Source of the DNA: a virus
Direction: 5' to 3' (one strand)
Length of the DNA stretch: 23,234 bases
Virus record (IMG/VR): IMGVR_UViG_3300024518_002080
Span: 1-23,234 of that record
Shown piece by piece: positions 14,841-20,308 of this stretch (position 1 is the first letter of the stretch; each line of letters starts with the position of its first letter). The notes below the pieces were generated by a model. That model saw only the letters and a program-made list of their open reading frames with translations, was not told where the DNA came from and ran no database searches. Position numbers and translations under genes: made by a program.

Positions 14841-15072
14841 CTGGACAGCCTCCGTTCGGACATTCGAGCCTATCCAGCAACGCTTGTTGTTTTGCCTTAT
14901 GATGCTCTTGTCGCTGTTTCTCTAGAGCGTTAATTTCTCTCTGAACCTCAGCCTTTCTAGCTGTCAACCTTTCGCGCTCTTGGTTTGCTGTCTCTGTCTG
15001 GTGAGTCTCAGCCGCCATAATTTCGTTTAGCTGGCCTGTAAGCTCACTTAGCCTTATTTGCTGATTATTCAT
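14833..15072 (-). CDS. Small coiled-coil protein of unknown function
   Basis: A 79-aa protein, MNNQQIRLSELTGQLNEIMAA... then a Glu/Arg/Lys/Gln-rich helix (about residues 25-70) with heptad-like spacing, ending LDRLECPNGGCPDD. The CPNGGC ending could bind metal or form a disulfide. AGGGG lies 6 bases before the ATG at 15072. It overlaps the 34-aa gene upstream and the membrane gene downstream. A chain of such couplings suggests one translated unit. No family is recognised. Confidence 0.6.
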   Translation of the reverse strand: MNNQQIRLSELTGQLNEIMAAETHQTETANQERERLTARKAEVQREINALEKQRQEHHKAKQQALLDRLECPNGGCPDD

Positions 15073-15169
15073 CTTCTACCCCTAATAACTCATCAATCTC
15101 GTTACTCAGCCTGCAAACTAGGTCGGCATATTCCATCATCTTGGATGTAATCGTTTCTTCGCGGTTCAT
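15065..15169 (-). CDS. 34-aa acidic mini-protein
   Basis: An ATG at 15169, with GAGGGG 6 bases upstream, opens 35 codons: MNREETITSKMMEYADLVCR followed by LSNEIDELLGVEDE. The protein is a single acidic amphipathic helix by appearance. The start overlaps the upstream stop (ATGA) and the stop lies 8 bases inside the next gene, so it is well embedded in the coupled chain. Unknown function. Confidence 0.55.
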   Translation of the reverse strand: MNREETITSKMMEYADLVCRLSNEIDELLGVEDE

Positions 15170-15381
15170 GCGTAACCCCTCAACTCGTTTATCCATCCGA
15201 CCATAGTCGAACGCTTAACAATCTCTGGCCGAGGCTTATCCCAATCCTGGTTGATTAGCTTAGGCTCGCTCAATTCGTTAATTAGCCTTGTTAATTCCGT
15301 ATAACCTAAGCATGAATTGTCGTACCACCGCCGCGCATTAAGTACGGATTCAAACGGCGCTTTAGCTCTGTGATGTTTCAT
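15166..15381 (-). CDS. Small basic phage protein of unknown function
   Basis: A 71-aa protein, MKHHRAKAPFESVLNARRWY..., rich in Arg/Lys and Trp (NQDWDKPRPEIVKRSTMVGWI). AGGAG lies 10 bases before the ATG. It overlaps both neighbours by ATGA. Basic charge and early position make nucleic acid or host-protein binding possible, but no motif supports a specific role. Confidence 0.6.
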   Translation of the reverse strand: MKHHRAKAPFESVLNARRWYDNSCLGYTELTRLINELSEPKLINQDWDKPRPEIVKRSTMVGWINELRGYA

Positions 15382-15455
15382 AAGTCAAACGCTCCTACCT
15401 CTGACGCGAAGTAAATAGCCGCAAGCCATACGCAAAATAGTCCTATTCCAATCAT
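15378..15455 (-). CDS. 25-aa single-helix membrane mini-protein
   Basis: An ATG at 15455 with GGAGG 6 bases upstream opens 26 codons to a TGA at 15378. The product begins MIGIGLFCVWLAAIYFASEV and is nearly one membrane helix with a short acidic end (GAFDL). Both ends overlap neighbours by ATGA. It is very short, but the strong ribosome-binding site and exact tiling make translation likely. Confidence 0.52.
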   Translation of the reverse strand: MIGIGLFCVWLAAIYFASEVGAFDL

Positions 15456-15583
15456 TTCCAGCCTCCGAATATCTGCTTAATTCTAAATTCCACTTGATCG
15501 ACCCACTTACAGCCAAATCCAGCCGCCACTTGATAGATGACGAATAAAACGCAGACTATCCATAAAATAATTAATCCGATCAT
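15452..15583 (-). CDS. 43-aa membrane mini-protein
   Basis: An ATG at 15583 with AGGGG 6 bases upstream opens 44 codons. MIGLIILWIVCVLFVIYQVA is a membrane helix; the remainder (CKWVDQVEFRIKQIFGGWK) is an amphipathic basic tail predicted to face the cytoplasm. The start overlaps the upstream gene's stop (ATGA), and the stop overlaps the 25-aa gene's start in the same way. Both mini-proteins begin MIG and could act together in the membrane. Confidence 0.58.
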   Translation of the reverse strand: MIGLIILWIVCVLFVIYQVAAGFGCKWVDQVEFRIKQIFGGWK

Positions 15584-15906
15584 AAGAAACCCCTGTAAGT
15601 CTTGCCCTTATTAAAGTCGTGAATCCGTTTAAGCAAAGTACCCTGCGAAATCTTCGTGCCTTGCGCCGTTAGCTTGTCGGCTTGCTCTTGAGCGTATGCC
15701 TTGCCGTATCCGTTTGCTCGCTTGTAGCCGATAGCTATGCGCTCGATTACTCCTGCCGGAATCTTAATTGTTTGCTTTCCTGCCTTCTCCATGCGCTTAG
15801 TGCCATCGCTGTTTCTGAAATCAGGCTCTCCGGTTAAGAACATTTGGACTACATCTTCAAGGTTTGGCGTGTTCAATAATTTTGAACTTTGTGTGTATGT
15901 GAACAT
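15580..15906 (-). CDS. Phage protein of unknown function, possible DNA-binding
   Basis: A 108-aa basic protein, MFTYTQSSKLLNTPNLEDVV..., with IPAGVIERIAIGYKRANGYG and a C-terminal 'G..isqgtLlkRIhdfnkG' that could be a recognition helix or a short basic domain. No firm family. It overlaps the tandem RHH gene (TAATG), so it is coupled to a likely regulator. The early position fits a transcription or replication accessory. Confidence 0.58.
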   Translation of the reverse strand: MFTYTQSSKLLNTPNLEDVVQMFLTGEPDFRNSDGTKRMEKAGKQTIKIPAGVIERIAIGYKRANGYGKAYAQEQADKLTAQGTKISQGTLLKRIHDFNKGKTYRGFL

Positions 15907-16718
15907 TATTTGCCCCCCCGCGCCTTTTCTCGCTGGCGTAAATCATCAACACTAACCGCCTCGACTTCCTTAATTAAACCCTCTCTTATTATTGAGTTAG
16001 TCGTGCGTTTAGACTTCTTTACGGCTTGCTCTAGCTCCCACCATTCGTAACGGTTGAACTGTAATCCGATTGTTTTAAACGAACTGGTCTTGCCGTCAAC
16101 TAGCTGCGTTCTAGGTTCATTAGGGTCGTAAGGGTTGCTGTTTTCTAGCTTAGTCTGCATCTTCAACTCAGCCTCAAATAACGCATCCCTAACAAACTCA
16201 TTAACACCCATCCCAGAAGCCGCTACAGCCTCCCCAAGACGATCAAATTCATACCTGTTGAACTGAATAGAAAGCCCCTTATACTTTCTTGGAGCATTTG
16301 GGTTTGAGTCGATTGATCTAATCTCTGCTTTGTTTTTCTTACGCTTAACAAGCTCGTCAATTACAGCTATGGCCTCAGACTTTGTATTACACTTAACGTA
16401 ATCAATGTTTAATTGACTGCAAAGGCTGTCCATGTATGCCTGTTGGCTTTCTGTTGGCTTAATAATTCTCTTAGCTCTCACCTTTTTCTTTTTAACCAAA
16501 AACTTCTTCGCTTGATTAAGAAAGCCTGGAACTGTCTTGCACTTAACCCAAAGTGAAGGCTCGTTACGCTTGCGCCACCGCTTATTCATTGGGTCATACA
16601 AAAGGACAAAATTGCTTAGGTTCACCTCTAAAAGCTCACCGTTCAAACAATTAACCAGCTTTGGATTAAAGCCTTTGGCTCTTAGTGTGTTTCTAGCTTG
16701 TCTCGTTGTTACTAACAT
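15906..16718 (-). CDS. Protein with two tandem ribbon-helix-helix-like domains
   Basis: A 270-aa basic protein. Residues about 145-186 (KYKGLSIQFNRYEFDRL then EFVRDALFEAEL) and about 214-255 (SFKTIGLQFNRYEWWELE then SIIREGLIKEVE) are two copies of one module: a short strand ending FNRYE, a helix, a turn and a second helix, as in Arc/MetJ/TraY ribbon-helix-helix regulators. RHH proteins normally dimerise; two in one chain would make a single-chain pair. The N-terminal 140 residues are Lys-rich and include ESQQAYMDSLCSQLNIDYVK, unrelated to me. It follows dnaB and probably binds phage DNA (regulator, partition or origin accessory). Domain identity is inferred from pattern. Confidence 0.68.
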   Translation of the reverse strand: MLVTTRQARNTLRAKGFNPKLVNCLNGELLEVNLSNFVLLYDPMNKRWRKRNEPSLWVKCKTVPGFLNQAKKFLVKKKKVRAKRIIKPTESQQAYMDSLCSQLNIDYVKCNTKSEAIAVIDELVKRKKNKAEIRSIDSNPNAPRKYKGLSIQFNRYEFDRLGEAVAASGMGVNEFVRDALFEAELKMQTKLENSNPYDPNEPRTQLVDGKTSSFKTIGLQFNRYEWWELEQAVKKSKRTTNSIIREGLIKEVEAVSVDDLRQREKARGGK

Positions 16719-18022
16719 TACTGACCTCCGTTAAATTGTGGATAAGCCATATCACTAAATCTTTGTAGCTCACCCTTGAAAACCAAACGAACTACAGCCG
16801 TAGCCGCATTGCGTTGTTTGGCAAAATTCACCTCTGCAATACCCTTCTGCTCGGTGTCTGGCTTATATTCTTCATCCCTGTATAAAAATGCGATTACGTC
16901 AGCGTCTTGCTCGATTGAGCCTGAATCTCGAAGGTCTGACATAACTGGCCGTTTATTTGGTCTGCTCTCTAAACTTCGATTGAGCTGTGAAAGTAGAATC
17001 ACGGTAATATCTAAATCCCGCGCCAGGTTTTTAAGCCCCTTCGTGACTTCGCCTATCTGATTTACTCGGTTGTCGCCTTCGCCTAAATTCATTAGCGTTA
17101 GGTAATCAACAATTATGAAATCCAATCCGCCTTGTTTGCGCTTGTAGGCTCTAGCCCTTGATCTAATCTGGTTAAGGTGTAAGCCGCTTTGGTCATCAAT
17201 CAATAGCTTGTAATCGGCTAGAATCGAACTAGCTGGCGTTAATCTATGCCATTCGTCATCTGCTAGAGTTTTGGGCTGGCGTATTTTCTTGAGACTGATT
17301 CCAGACTTAGCCGCCCACTGTCGGTTAAATACCTCTGTCTTGCCCATTTCCATACTGAACATGATCCCGACACCACCATCAGCCAGTTTTCGGTCTACGA
17401 TATTTAGCGCAAAGCAAGTCTTACCCATTGCAGGCCGACCACCGATAACAACCAGAGAACCACCTGTTAGTCCGCCTGTGGCTCTATCAACATCCGCCAA
17501 ACCTGTAGAGAATCCGATTAAGTCTGTTTTCGCTTGGTGTCTAGCCTCTAACTCATTCACAGCCAACCGCGCTATTTCCTTCATTCCTTGCGCTGTGTTG
17601 TCATTCACTGATTCGATCGCGTCTAGCTTGTTGCCAAGATTATTGGCAACGTAGTCCGGTGAGTTATCACCAAACGCCTCACTTATCGCATCGCCGCATA
17701 TCTCAATGATTGATCTGAGCTTTGCGTTTTTGCGTACTATCCTGGCGTATGACTTCGCGTTATGGGTCGAAGGTGTGTTCTTAGCTAACGAACTGAGATA
17801 AGCCAAATCACCGATAACATCCGAAACTGTCACCACATCAACGGCTGAACCCTCCGCGCTCAAGTCAATAATTGTCTTGTAAATCTCTCGGTGTTCTTTT
17901 CGGTAGAAATCAGCCTGTAGCAAAATATCGGCAACGTCATCAATGCAACGCGACTCGATCAACATCGCGCCTAACACGGACTGTTCTGCATCTTCGCTTT
18001 GAGGTGGTTGGTTCTCAATCAT
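16718..18022 (-). CDS. dnaB: Replicative DNA helicase, DnaB-like
   Basis: A 434-aa protein. The N-terminal DnaB domain starts PPQSEDAEQSVLGAMLIE (residues 6-23). The RecA-like ATPase domain has FSTGLADVDRATGGL (171-185), Walker A GRPAMGKT (195-202), Walker B DFIIVDYL (301-308), LLSQLNR, and the arginine-finger region MSDLRDSGSIEQDADVI. It unwinds DNA at the phage fork as a hexamer and recruits host primase. The length is slightly under bacterial DnaB (about 470). The ATG overlaps the stop of the DUF1376 gene (ATGA), so initiator and helicase are co-expressed like lambda O and P; this phage brings its own helicase rather than only a loader. Confidence 0.95.
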   Translation of the reverse strand: MIENQPPQSEDAEQSVLGAMLIESRCIDDVADILLQADFYRKEHREIYKTIIDLSAEGSAVDVVTVSDVIGDLAYLSSLAKNTPSTHNAKSYARIVRKNAKLRSIIEICGDAISEAFGDNSPDYVANNLGNKLDAIESVNDNTAQGMKEIARLAVNELEARHQAKTDLIGFSTGLADVDRATGGLTGGSLVVIGGRPAMGKTCFALNIVDRKLADGGVGIMFSMEMGKTEVFNRQWAAKSGISLKKIRQPKTLADDEWHRLTPASSILADYKLLIDDQSGLHLNQIRSRARAYKRKQGGLDFIIVDYLTLMNLGEGDNRVNQIGEVTKGLKNLARDLDITVILLSQLNRSLESRPNKRPVMSDLRDSGSIEQDADVIAFLYRDEEYKPDTEQKGIAEVNFAKQRNAATAVVRLVFKGELQRFSDMAYPQFNGGQ

Positions 18023-18753
18023 TGCTTCGCCTCAATCGCTGAAATCAAGTTATTGCGATACATGCCTTGAGTGTGTATGCCTAGCTTCTCAGCCTGAGTT
18101 ATGAGCTGGTCATCGCTGAGTTTACTAATGTCTTGGTTTTTTCTGTCTCGGCTTTCCCACGTTCTAACCAAAGACTTCCAGTCTTTTATTTTTGTATTGC
18201 CGCGCATCCAGTCGCTAGACTTATAGAAATTGAGAAAAGTCTCTGCGTCTATTTTGTTACTACGCTCAAGACAATAAGCATTCACGTCATCTAGCGAGGG
18301 TGGCATAAAGCGGCTTTTTCGCTTTTGCCCTCTCTCTTCTTGGTTATTGGTTATTGGTTCTTGGTTATGTACGGCTGTTAAACTAGATTTAACACGTGTT
18401 GAATTCTGTTTGCGCTCTGCTGCTTTATGTTTGCGAGCCTTAGCACTTGCAATGCCGGCTTTCGCCTTCGCGTTAATGTTTGCGCGGTATTTGGATAGTT
18501 CATGGTCGCATCGCTCGTGAAAATAACCATCACCATGCAAGTCAAAAAACTCGTCTAAAACGTCAATTAGTGCCTGTTTTTCTTCATCAGAACGGCATAA
18601 AAGTTTTTTCTGCAAGCGATCAATGTCGTCTGTTAGTACAGATTCGGTGTCGTAGTACAGTTCTATTGCATCTCTGTACACGCTCCGTTCAACACGTGTT
18701 AAATGTCGTGTTGCGTTGTTAAAGTCGCTAATGTGGTGAGGGTAAAAATTCAT
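18019..18753 (-). CDS. DUF1376 (YdaU-like) replication initiation protein
   Basis: A 244-aa protein. MNFYPHHISDFNNATRHL and the following VERSVYRDAIELYYD (residues about 22-36) are typical of the DUF1376/YdaU family. A basic linker (about 100-150) contains the repeat-encoded EPITNNQEE. The C-terminal part has FLNFYKSSDWMRGNTKIKDW then SLVRTWESR, the 'FY.s..W..g...ikDWk...rtWe' pattern shared with phage initiators and DnaT-like helicase loaders. It occupies the position of lambda O and probably binds origin repeats inside its own gene and brings in DnaB. No Shine-Dalgarno sequence is close to its ATG; a nine-codon leader ORF overlapping the start probably feeds it ribosomes. Confidence 0.85.
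   Translation of the reverse strand: MNFYPHHISDFNNATRHLTRVERSVYRDAIELYYDTESVLTDDIDRLQKKLLCRSDEEKQALIDVLDEFFDLHGDGYFHERCDHELSKYRANINAKAKAGIASAKARKHKAAERKQNSTRVKSSLTAVHNQEPITNNQEERGQKRKSRFMPPSLDDVNAYCLERSNKIDAETFLNFYKSSDWMRGNTKIKDWKSLVRTWESRDRKNQDISKLSDDQLITQAEKLGIHTQGMYRNNLISAIEAKQ
18339..18366 (-). repeat. Four tandem 7-bp repeats, AACCAA(G/T), inside the replication gene
   Basis: Minus strand reads AACCAAG AACCAAT AACCAAT AACCAAG. The period of 7 is not a multiple of 3, so the repeat is not caused by repeated amino acids; the encoded residues (NQEPITNNQ) are not periodic. Short iterons within an initiator gene are typical of lambdoid origins. I recall similar EPITNNQ-coding tracts in other DUF1376 genes. 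Candidate origin core. Confidence 0.7.
18388..18403. repeat. 16-bp origin/operator-like site, copy 1 (TTTAACACGTGTTGAA)
   Basis: The core is a perfect 10-bp palindrome AACACGTGTT. The whole 16 bp is the exact reverse complement of the site at 18688-18703. It lies 22 bases from the 7-bp repeats. A protein-binding site is likely. Confidence 0.6.
18688..18703. repeat. 16-bp origin/operator-like site, copy 2 (TTCAACACGTGTTAAA)
   Basis: The same palindromic core AACACGTGTT as copy 1, 300 bp away and in opposite orientation once the flanking bases are counted. It lies in codons 17-22 of the DUF1376 gene. In both copies the core is read as Thr-Arg-Val in the same frame, so protein-level constraint could contribute, but the flanks also match. 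Confidence 0.6.
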
Positions 18754-18782
18754 CAGTGATACACCGCCTTTAAATTAGTCAT
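18753..18782 (-). CDS. Nine-residue leader peptide coupled to the replication gene
   Basis: ATG at 18782 with AGGGGA 6 bases upstream opens MTNLKAVYH then TGA. The TGA overlaps the ATG of the DUF1376 gene (TGATG). The DUF1376 start itself has only a distant AAGG, so initiation by re-start after this leader is plausible. Translation is inferred from the strong ribosome-binding site and exact overlap. Confidence 0.5.
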   Translation of the reverse strand: MTNLKAVYH

Positions 18783-18801
18783 TGATATTCCCCTAGTTGG
18801 T

Positions 18802-18820
18802 AAAAAGTTAGACACTTTTT
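18802..18820. repeat. Perfect AT-rich inverted repeat
   Basis: AAAAAGT-TAGAC-ACTTTTT forms a 7-bp hairpin with a 5-base loop. Lying between the terminator at 18825-18869 and the leader peptide, it could add to termination or be a protein-binding or antitermination site. No further evidence. Confidence 0.4.
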
Positions 18821-18824
18821 GGTT

Positions 18825-18869
18825 AAAAAAAAGACCAATCACGCTACTTTGTGAACGCTTAATAGGTCT
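18825..18869 (-). terminator. Probable terminator after the small RHH gene (tR1-like position)
   Basis: Minus strand has AGACC ... GGTCT as the base of a longer imperfect stem (inner pairs AT-rich plus GC/CG) followed by eight T. It overlaps the 3' end of the 73-aa RHH gene and lies before the replication genes, like lambda tR1. Confidence 0.5.
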
Positions 18870-19060
18870 GGCTGTTTGTCACCACGCCCGATAGACTTAG
18901 CTGCATGAAAATTAGCAATCTCATGTTCGATAGCACTACGCACAAATGCGCTCACCTGTGTATGACAAAGGCTTACGACCTCGTTCATAGCTTCGGCTGT
19001 GTATTCGTCTATTACTGTTCTGACCGCTACGCTTTTAATTGCTTTAATGTCTTGGTACAT
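18839..19060 (-). CDS. Small ribbon-helix-helix-type regulator (cII position)
   Basis: A 73-aa protein. VAVRTVIDEYTAEAMNEVVS and QVSAFVRSAIEHEI suggest one Arc/CopG-like strand-helix-turn-helix, with 'S.FvRsAIe.Ei' as the second helix. The C-terminal 25 residues are polar. It lies second in the early-right operon after cro, where lambda has cII, so it may steer lysis/lysogeny or copy number; it is not a CII homologue by sequence. GAGGAT precedes the ATG at 19060 by 6 bases. An intrinsic terminator follows at its 3' end. Confidence 0.62.
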   Translation of the reverse strand: MYQDIKAIKSVAVRTVIDEYTAEAMNEVVSLCHTQVSAFVRSAIEHEIANFHAAKSIGRGDKQPDLLSVHKVA

Positions 19061-19074
19061 AATTTATCCTCGGT

Positions 19075-19109
19075 AAAAAAAGCCACCGCCGCGTTTAGGC
19101 ATTGGGGGC
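19075..19109 (-). terminator. Possible terminator between cro and the RHH gene
   Basis: Minus strand GCCCCC ... GGTGGC (five of six pairs) encloses a 3-bp inner stem and is followed by TTTTTTT. It lies 10 bases after cro and before the ribosome-binding site of the next gene. Imperfect, hence moderate confidence. Confidence 0.45.
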
Positions 19110-19117
19110 AAACATCA

Positions 19118-19309
19118 CTAGGAGTTGTGGTTCGGTTGTTTTGTTATTCCAAACTCTGCGCAAAAAGCATCTTTCCATTTGTACGGAACGCCGCGATTTT
19201 TCCAGTGTTGGATTAACTGAGGGTAGAATTTAGAGCCTGTCCTCTCAGACATTCTCTTGGCTACTTGGGTTGAGCCGTGAAGCTCAATCTGTTTAATTTC
19301 ATCATTCAT
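19118..19309 (-). CDS. cro: Cro-like repressor
   Basis: A 63-aa protein. ELHGSTQVAKRMSERTG, then YPQLIQHWKNRGVPYKWKDAF, is the small Cro/YdaS-type helix-turn-helix ('HGs...vA..l.....q.i..W..RGvP..w'). It is transcribed divergently from the CI gene across an operator region. It would bind the same operators and shut off CI. There is no Shine-Dalgarno sequence before the ATG at 19309; the predicted promoter would start the RNA at or within one base of this ATG, so the mRNA may be leaderless. Confidence 0.85.
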   Translation of the reverse strand: MNDEIKQIELHGSTQVAKRMSERTGSKFYPQLIQHWKNRGVPYKWKDAFCAEFGITKQPNHNS

Positions 19310-19315
19310 GCGTGA

Positions 19316-19344
19316 AGCATAAACGTATTGTTTATTTAATGCAA
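19316..19344 (-). promoter_or_regulatory. Predicted cro promoter (pR-like)
   Basis: Minus-strand -35 TTGCAT (19344-19339), a 17-base spacer and -10 TATGCT (19321-19316). The predicted +1 falls at 19309-19310, i.e. on the cro start codon. An operator-like palindrome at 19319-19335 overlaps the -10 and spacer. Confidence 0.62.
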
Positions 19345-19378
19345 GCGAATGTTTATCAAATAAACTCGTTTTGTTTAT
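19319..19378. promoter_or_regulatory. Operator region between cI and cro (oR-like)
   Basis: Five half-sites of ATAAAC/GTTTAT occur at 19319-19324, 19330-19335, 19351-19356, 19360-19365 and 19373-19378. ATAAAC-GTATT-GTTTAT (19319-19335) is a 17-bp palindrome, the operator length of lambda; GTTTAT-CAA-ATAAAC (19351-19365) is a 15-bp one. The same half-sites recur at 20309-20358. Confidence 0.72.
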
Positions 19379-19398
19379 TACTATCGAAGCAGTATCAA
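19371..19398 (+). promoter_or_regulatory. Weak predicted cI maintenance promoter (pRM-like)
   Basis: -35 TTGTTT (19371-19376), a 16-base spacer and -10 TATCAA (19393-19398), with AAGG ahead of the cI ATG at 19413. Poor match to consensus, as expected for an activator-dependent maintenance promoter. Overlaps an operator half-site. Confidence 0.4.
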
Positions 19399-19412
19399 AA
19401 TAAAATAAGGCT

Positions 19413-20135
19413 ATGAAAACAATATTTGAAATCGTCCAGGAGCGATTGGCTCAACTGAAGAAGAAAAATAACTGGCTTGCCGATAAAATCGGAACGTCAC
19501 CACAGAACATAAATAATTGGAGGGTTAGAGGAATACCAGCAAAAGAGGTTACGAAACTTGCAGAGGTTTTGGGTTTAGATCGTGATGCTTTAGAGCGGGG
19601 CGAGCTAAATCTAGTCACAGAAAAAAAAACATTAAATGGAGATAACAGGCATTTGTCTCAATTTCGCCCTGTGTTAGCCTATGACGTTCCGTTAGACTTA
19701 CCTGAGGGGGATTTTGTAATGGTTCGCAAATTAGACGTTCTCGCGTCAGCAGGATTTGGCAGCGACAACAACGGCTTAGTCATGGCAGACAAGCCGATAG
19801 CATTTAGAGCTGACTGGATTAGAAAGAGCAAAGCCAAGTCTACCGATCTTGTTGTATTAGACATTGATGGTGATTCAATGCACCCCACGTTATTTGATGG
19901 TGATGACGTTCTAATAGACCTCAAACAGAACCAGATAGTGAACGGTAACGTCTACGCCTTCGTTGTTGATGGTGTTGTAATCGTTAAGCGGTTAAGCATA
20001 AAAGGCAATGTAGTTATTGCACAATCAGACAATCAATCAGACCCTCGATTTAAGTACGACTCCGAGTATTCCGATAATGAGACATTCAAGGTAATAGGCC
20101 GAGTTGTTAATCGTAGTGGGTCAGGAAACCTTTAG
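19413..20135 (+). CDS. cI: CI-type repressor with S24 self-cleavage domain
   Basis: A 240-aa protein. The N-terminal helix-turn-helix is in LADKIGTSPQNINNWRVRGIP (residues about 22-42). The C-terminal LexA/CI-like S24 peptidase has the nucleophile in IDGDSMHPT (Ser155) and the general base in VIVKRL (Lys192). The probable cleavage site is Ala113-Gly114 in ASAGFG. RecA-stimulated self-cleavage after DNA damage would induce the prophage. It is transcribed away from cro across the shared operator region and followed by a small lipoprotein gene and a terminator. It is the only large plus-strand gene in the immunity region. Confidence 0.95.
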   Translation: MKTIFEIVQERLAQLKKKNNWLADKIGTSPQNINNWRVRGIPAKEVTKLAEVLGLDRDALERGELNLVTEKKTLNGDNRHLSQFRPVLAYDVPLDLPEGDFVMVRKLDVLASAGFGSDNNGLVMADKPIAFRADWIRKSKAKSTDLVVLDIDGDSMHPTLFDGDDVLIDLKQNQIVNGNVYAFVVDGVVIVKRLSIKGNVVIAQSDNQSDPRFKYDSEYSDNETFKVIGRVVNRSGSGNL

Positions 20136-20144
20136 AGGATAGCA

Positions 20145-20234
20145 ATGTATAAATCAATAACCGCCCTGGCGCTTGCGCTTTTGACCGGATGCGCCATTAC
20201 TCCAATAGATAGAAATAACGTCACAGCATTGTAA
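20145..20234 (+). CDS. 29-aa lipoprotein encoded downstream of cI
   Basis: An ATG at 20145, with AGGA 8 bases upstream, opens 30 codons: MYKSITALALALLTGCAITP, then IDRNNVTAL. The basic start, hydrophobic core and LTGC lipobox form a complete lipoprotein signal, leaving a mature peptide of about 14 residues on Cys16. It lies 9 bases after cI and before a terminator, so it would be transcribed with cI in the lysogen. Small phage lipoproteins in such positions can cause lysogenic conversion or superinfection exclusion; here that role is inference. Confidence 0.62.
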   Translation: MYKSITALALALLTGCAITPIDRNNVTAL

Positions 20235-20268
20235 CCGCCGTACAACGCTAAACCGCCCCGCTTCACCA

Positions 20269-20291
20269 AGCCGCCTTCGGGCGGTTTTTTT
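20269..20291 (+). terminator. Intrinsic terminator of the cI transcript
   Basis: CCGCC-TTCG-GGCGG stem with a UUCG tetraloop followed by seven T. It ends the cI-lipoprotein unit before the second operator cluster. Confidence 0.93.
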
Positions 20292-20308
20292 ATGCCCACT
20301 GAAAATAA

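Noticed and set aside
14661-15583. Lysis cassette made of the small membrane proteins
   Set aside because: No endolysin or spanin-like gene is nearby and the genes lie in the early operon; lysis genes probably lie outside the window.
18339-18366. Short CRISPR-like array
   Set aside because: The 7-bp units are directly adjacent with no spacers and lie within a coding region; iterons are the better reading.
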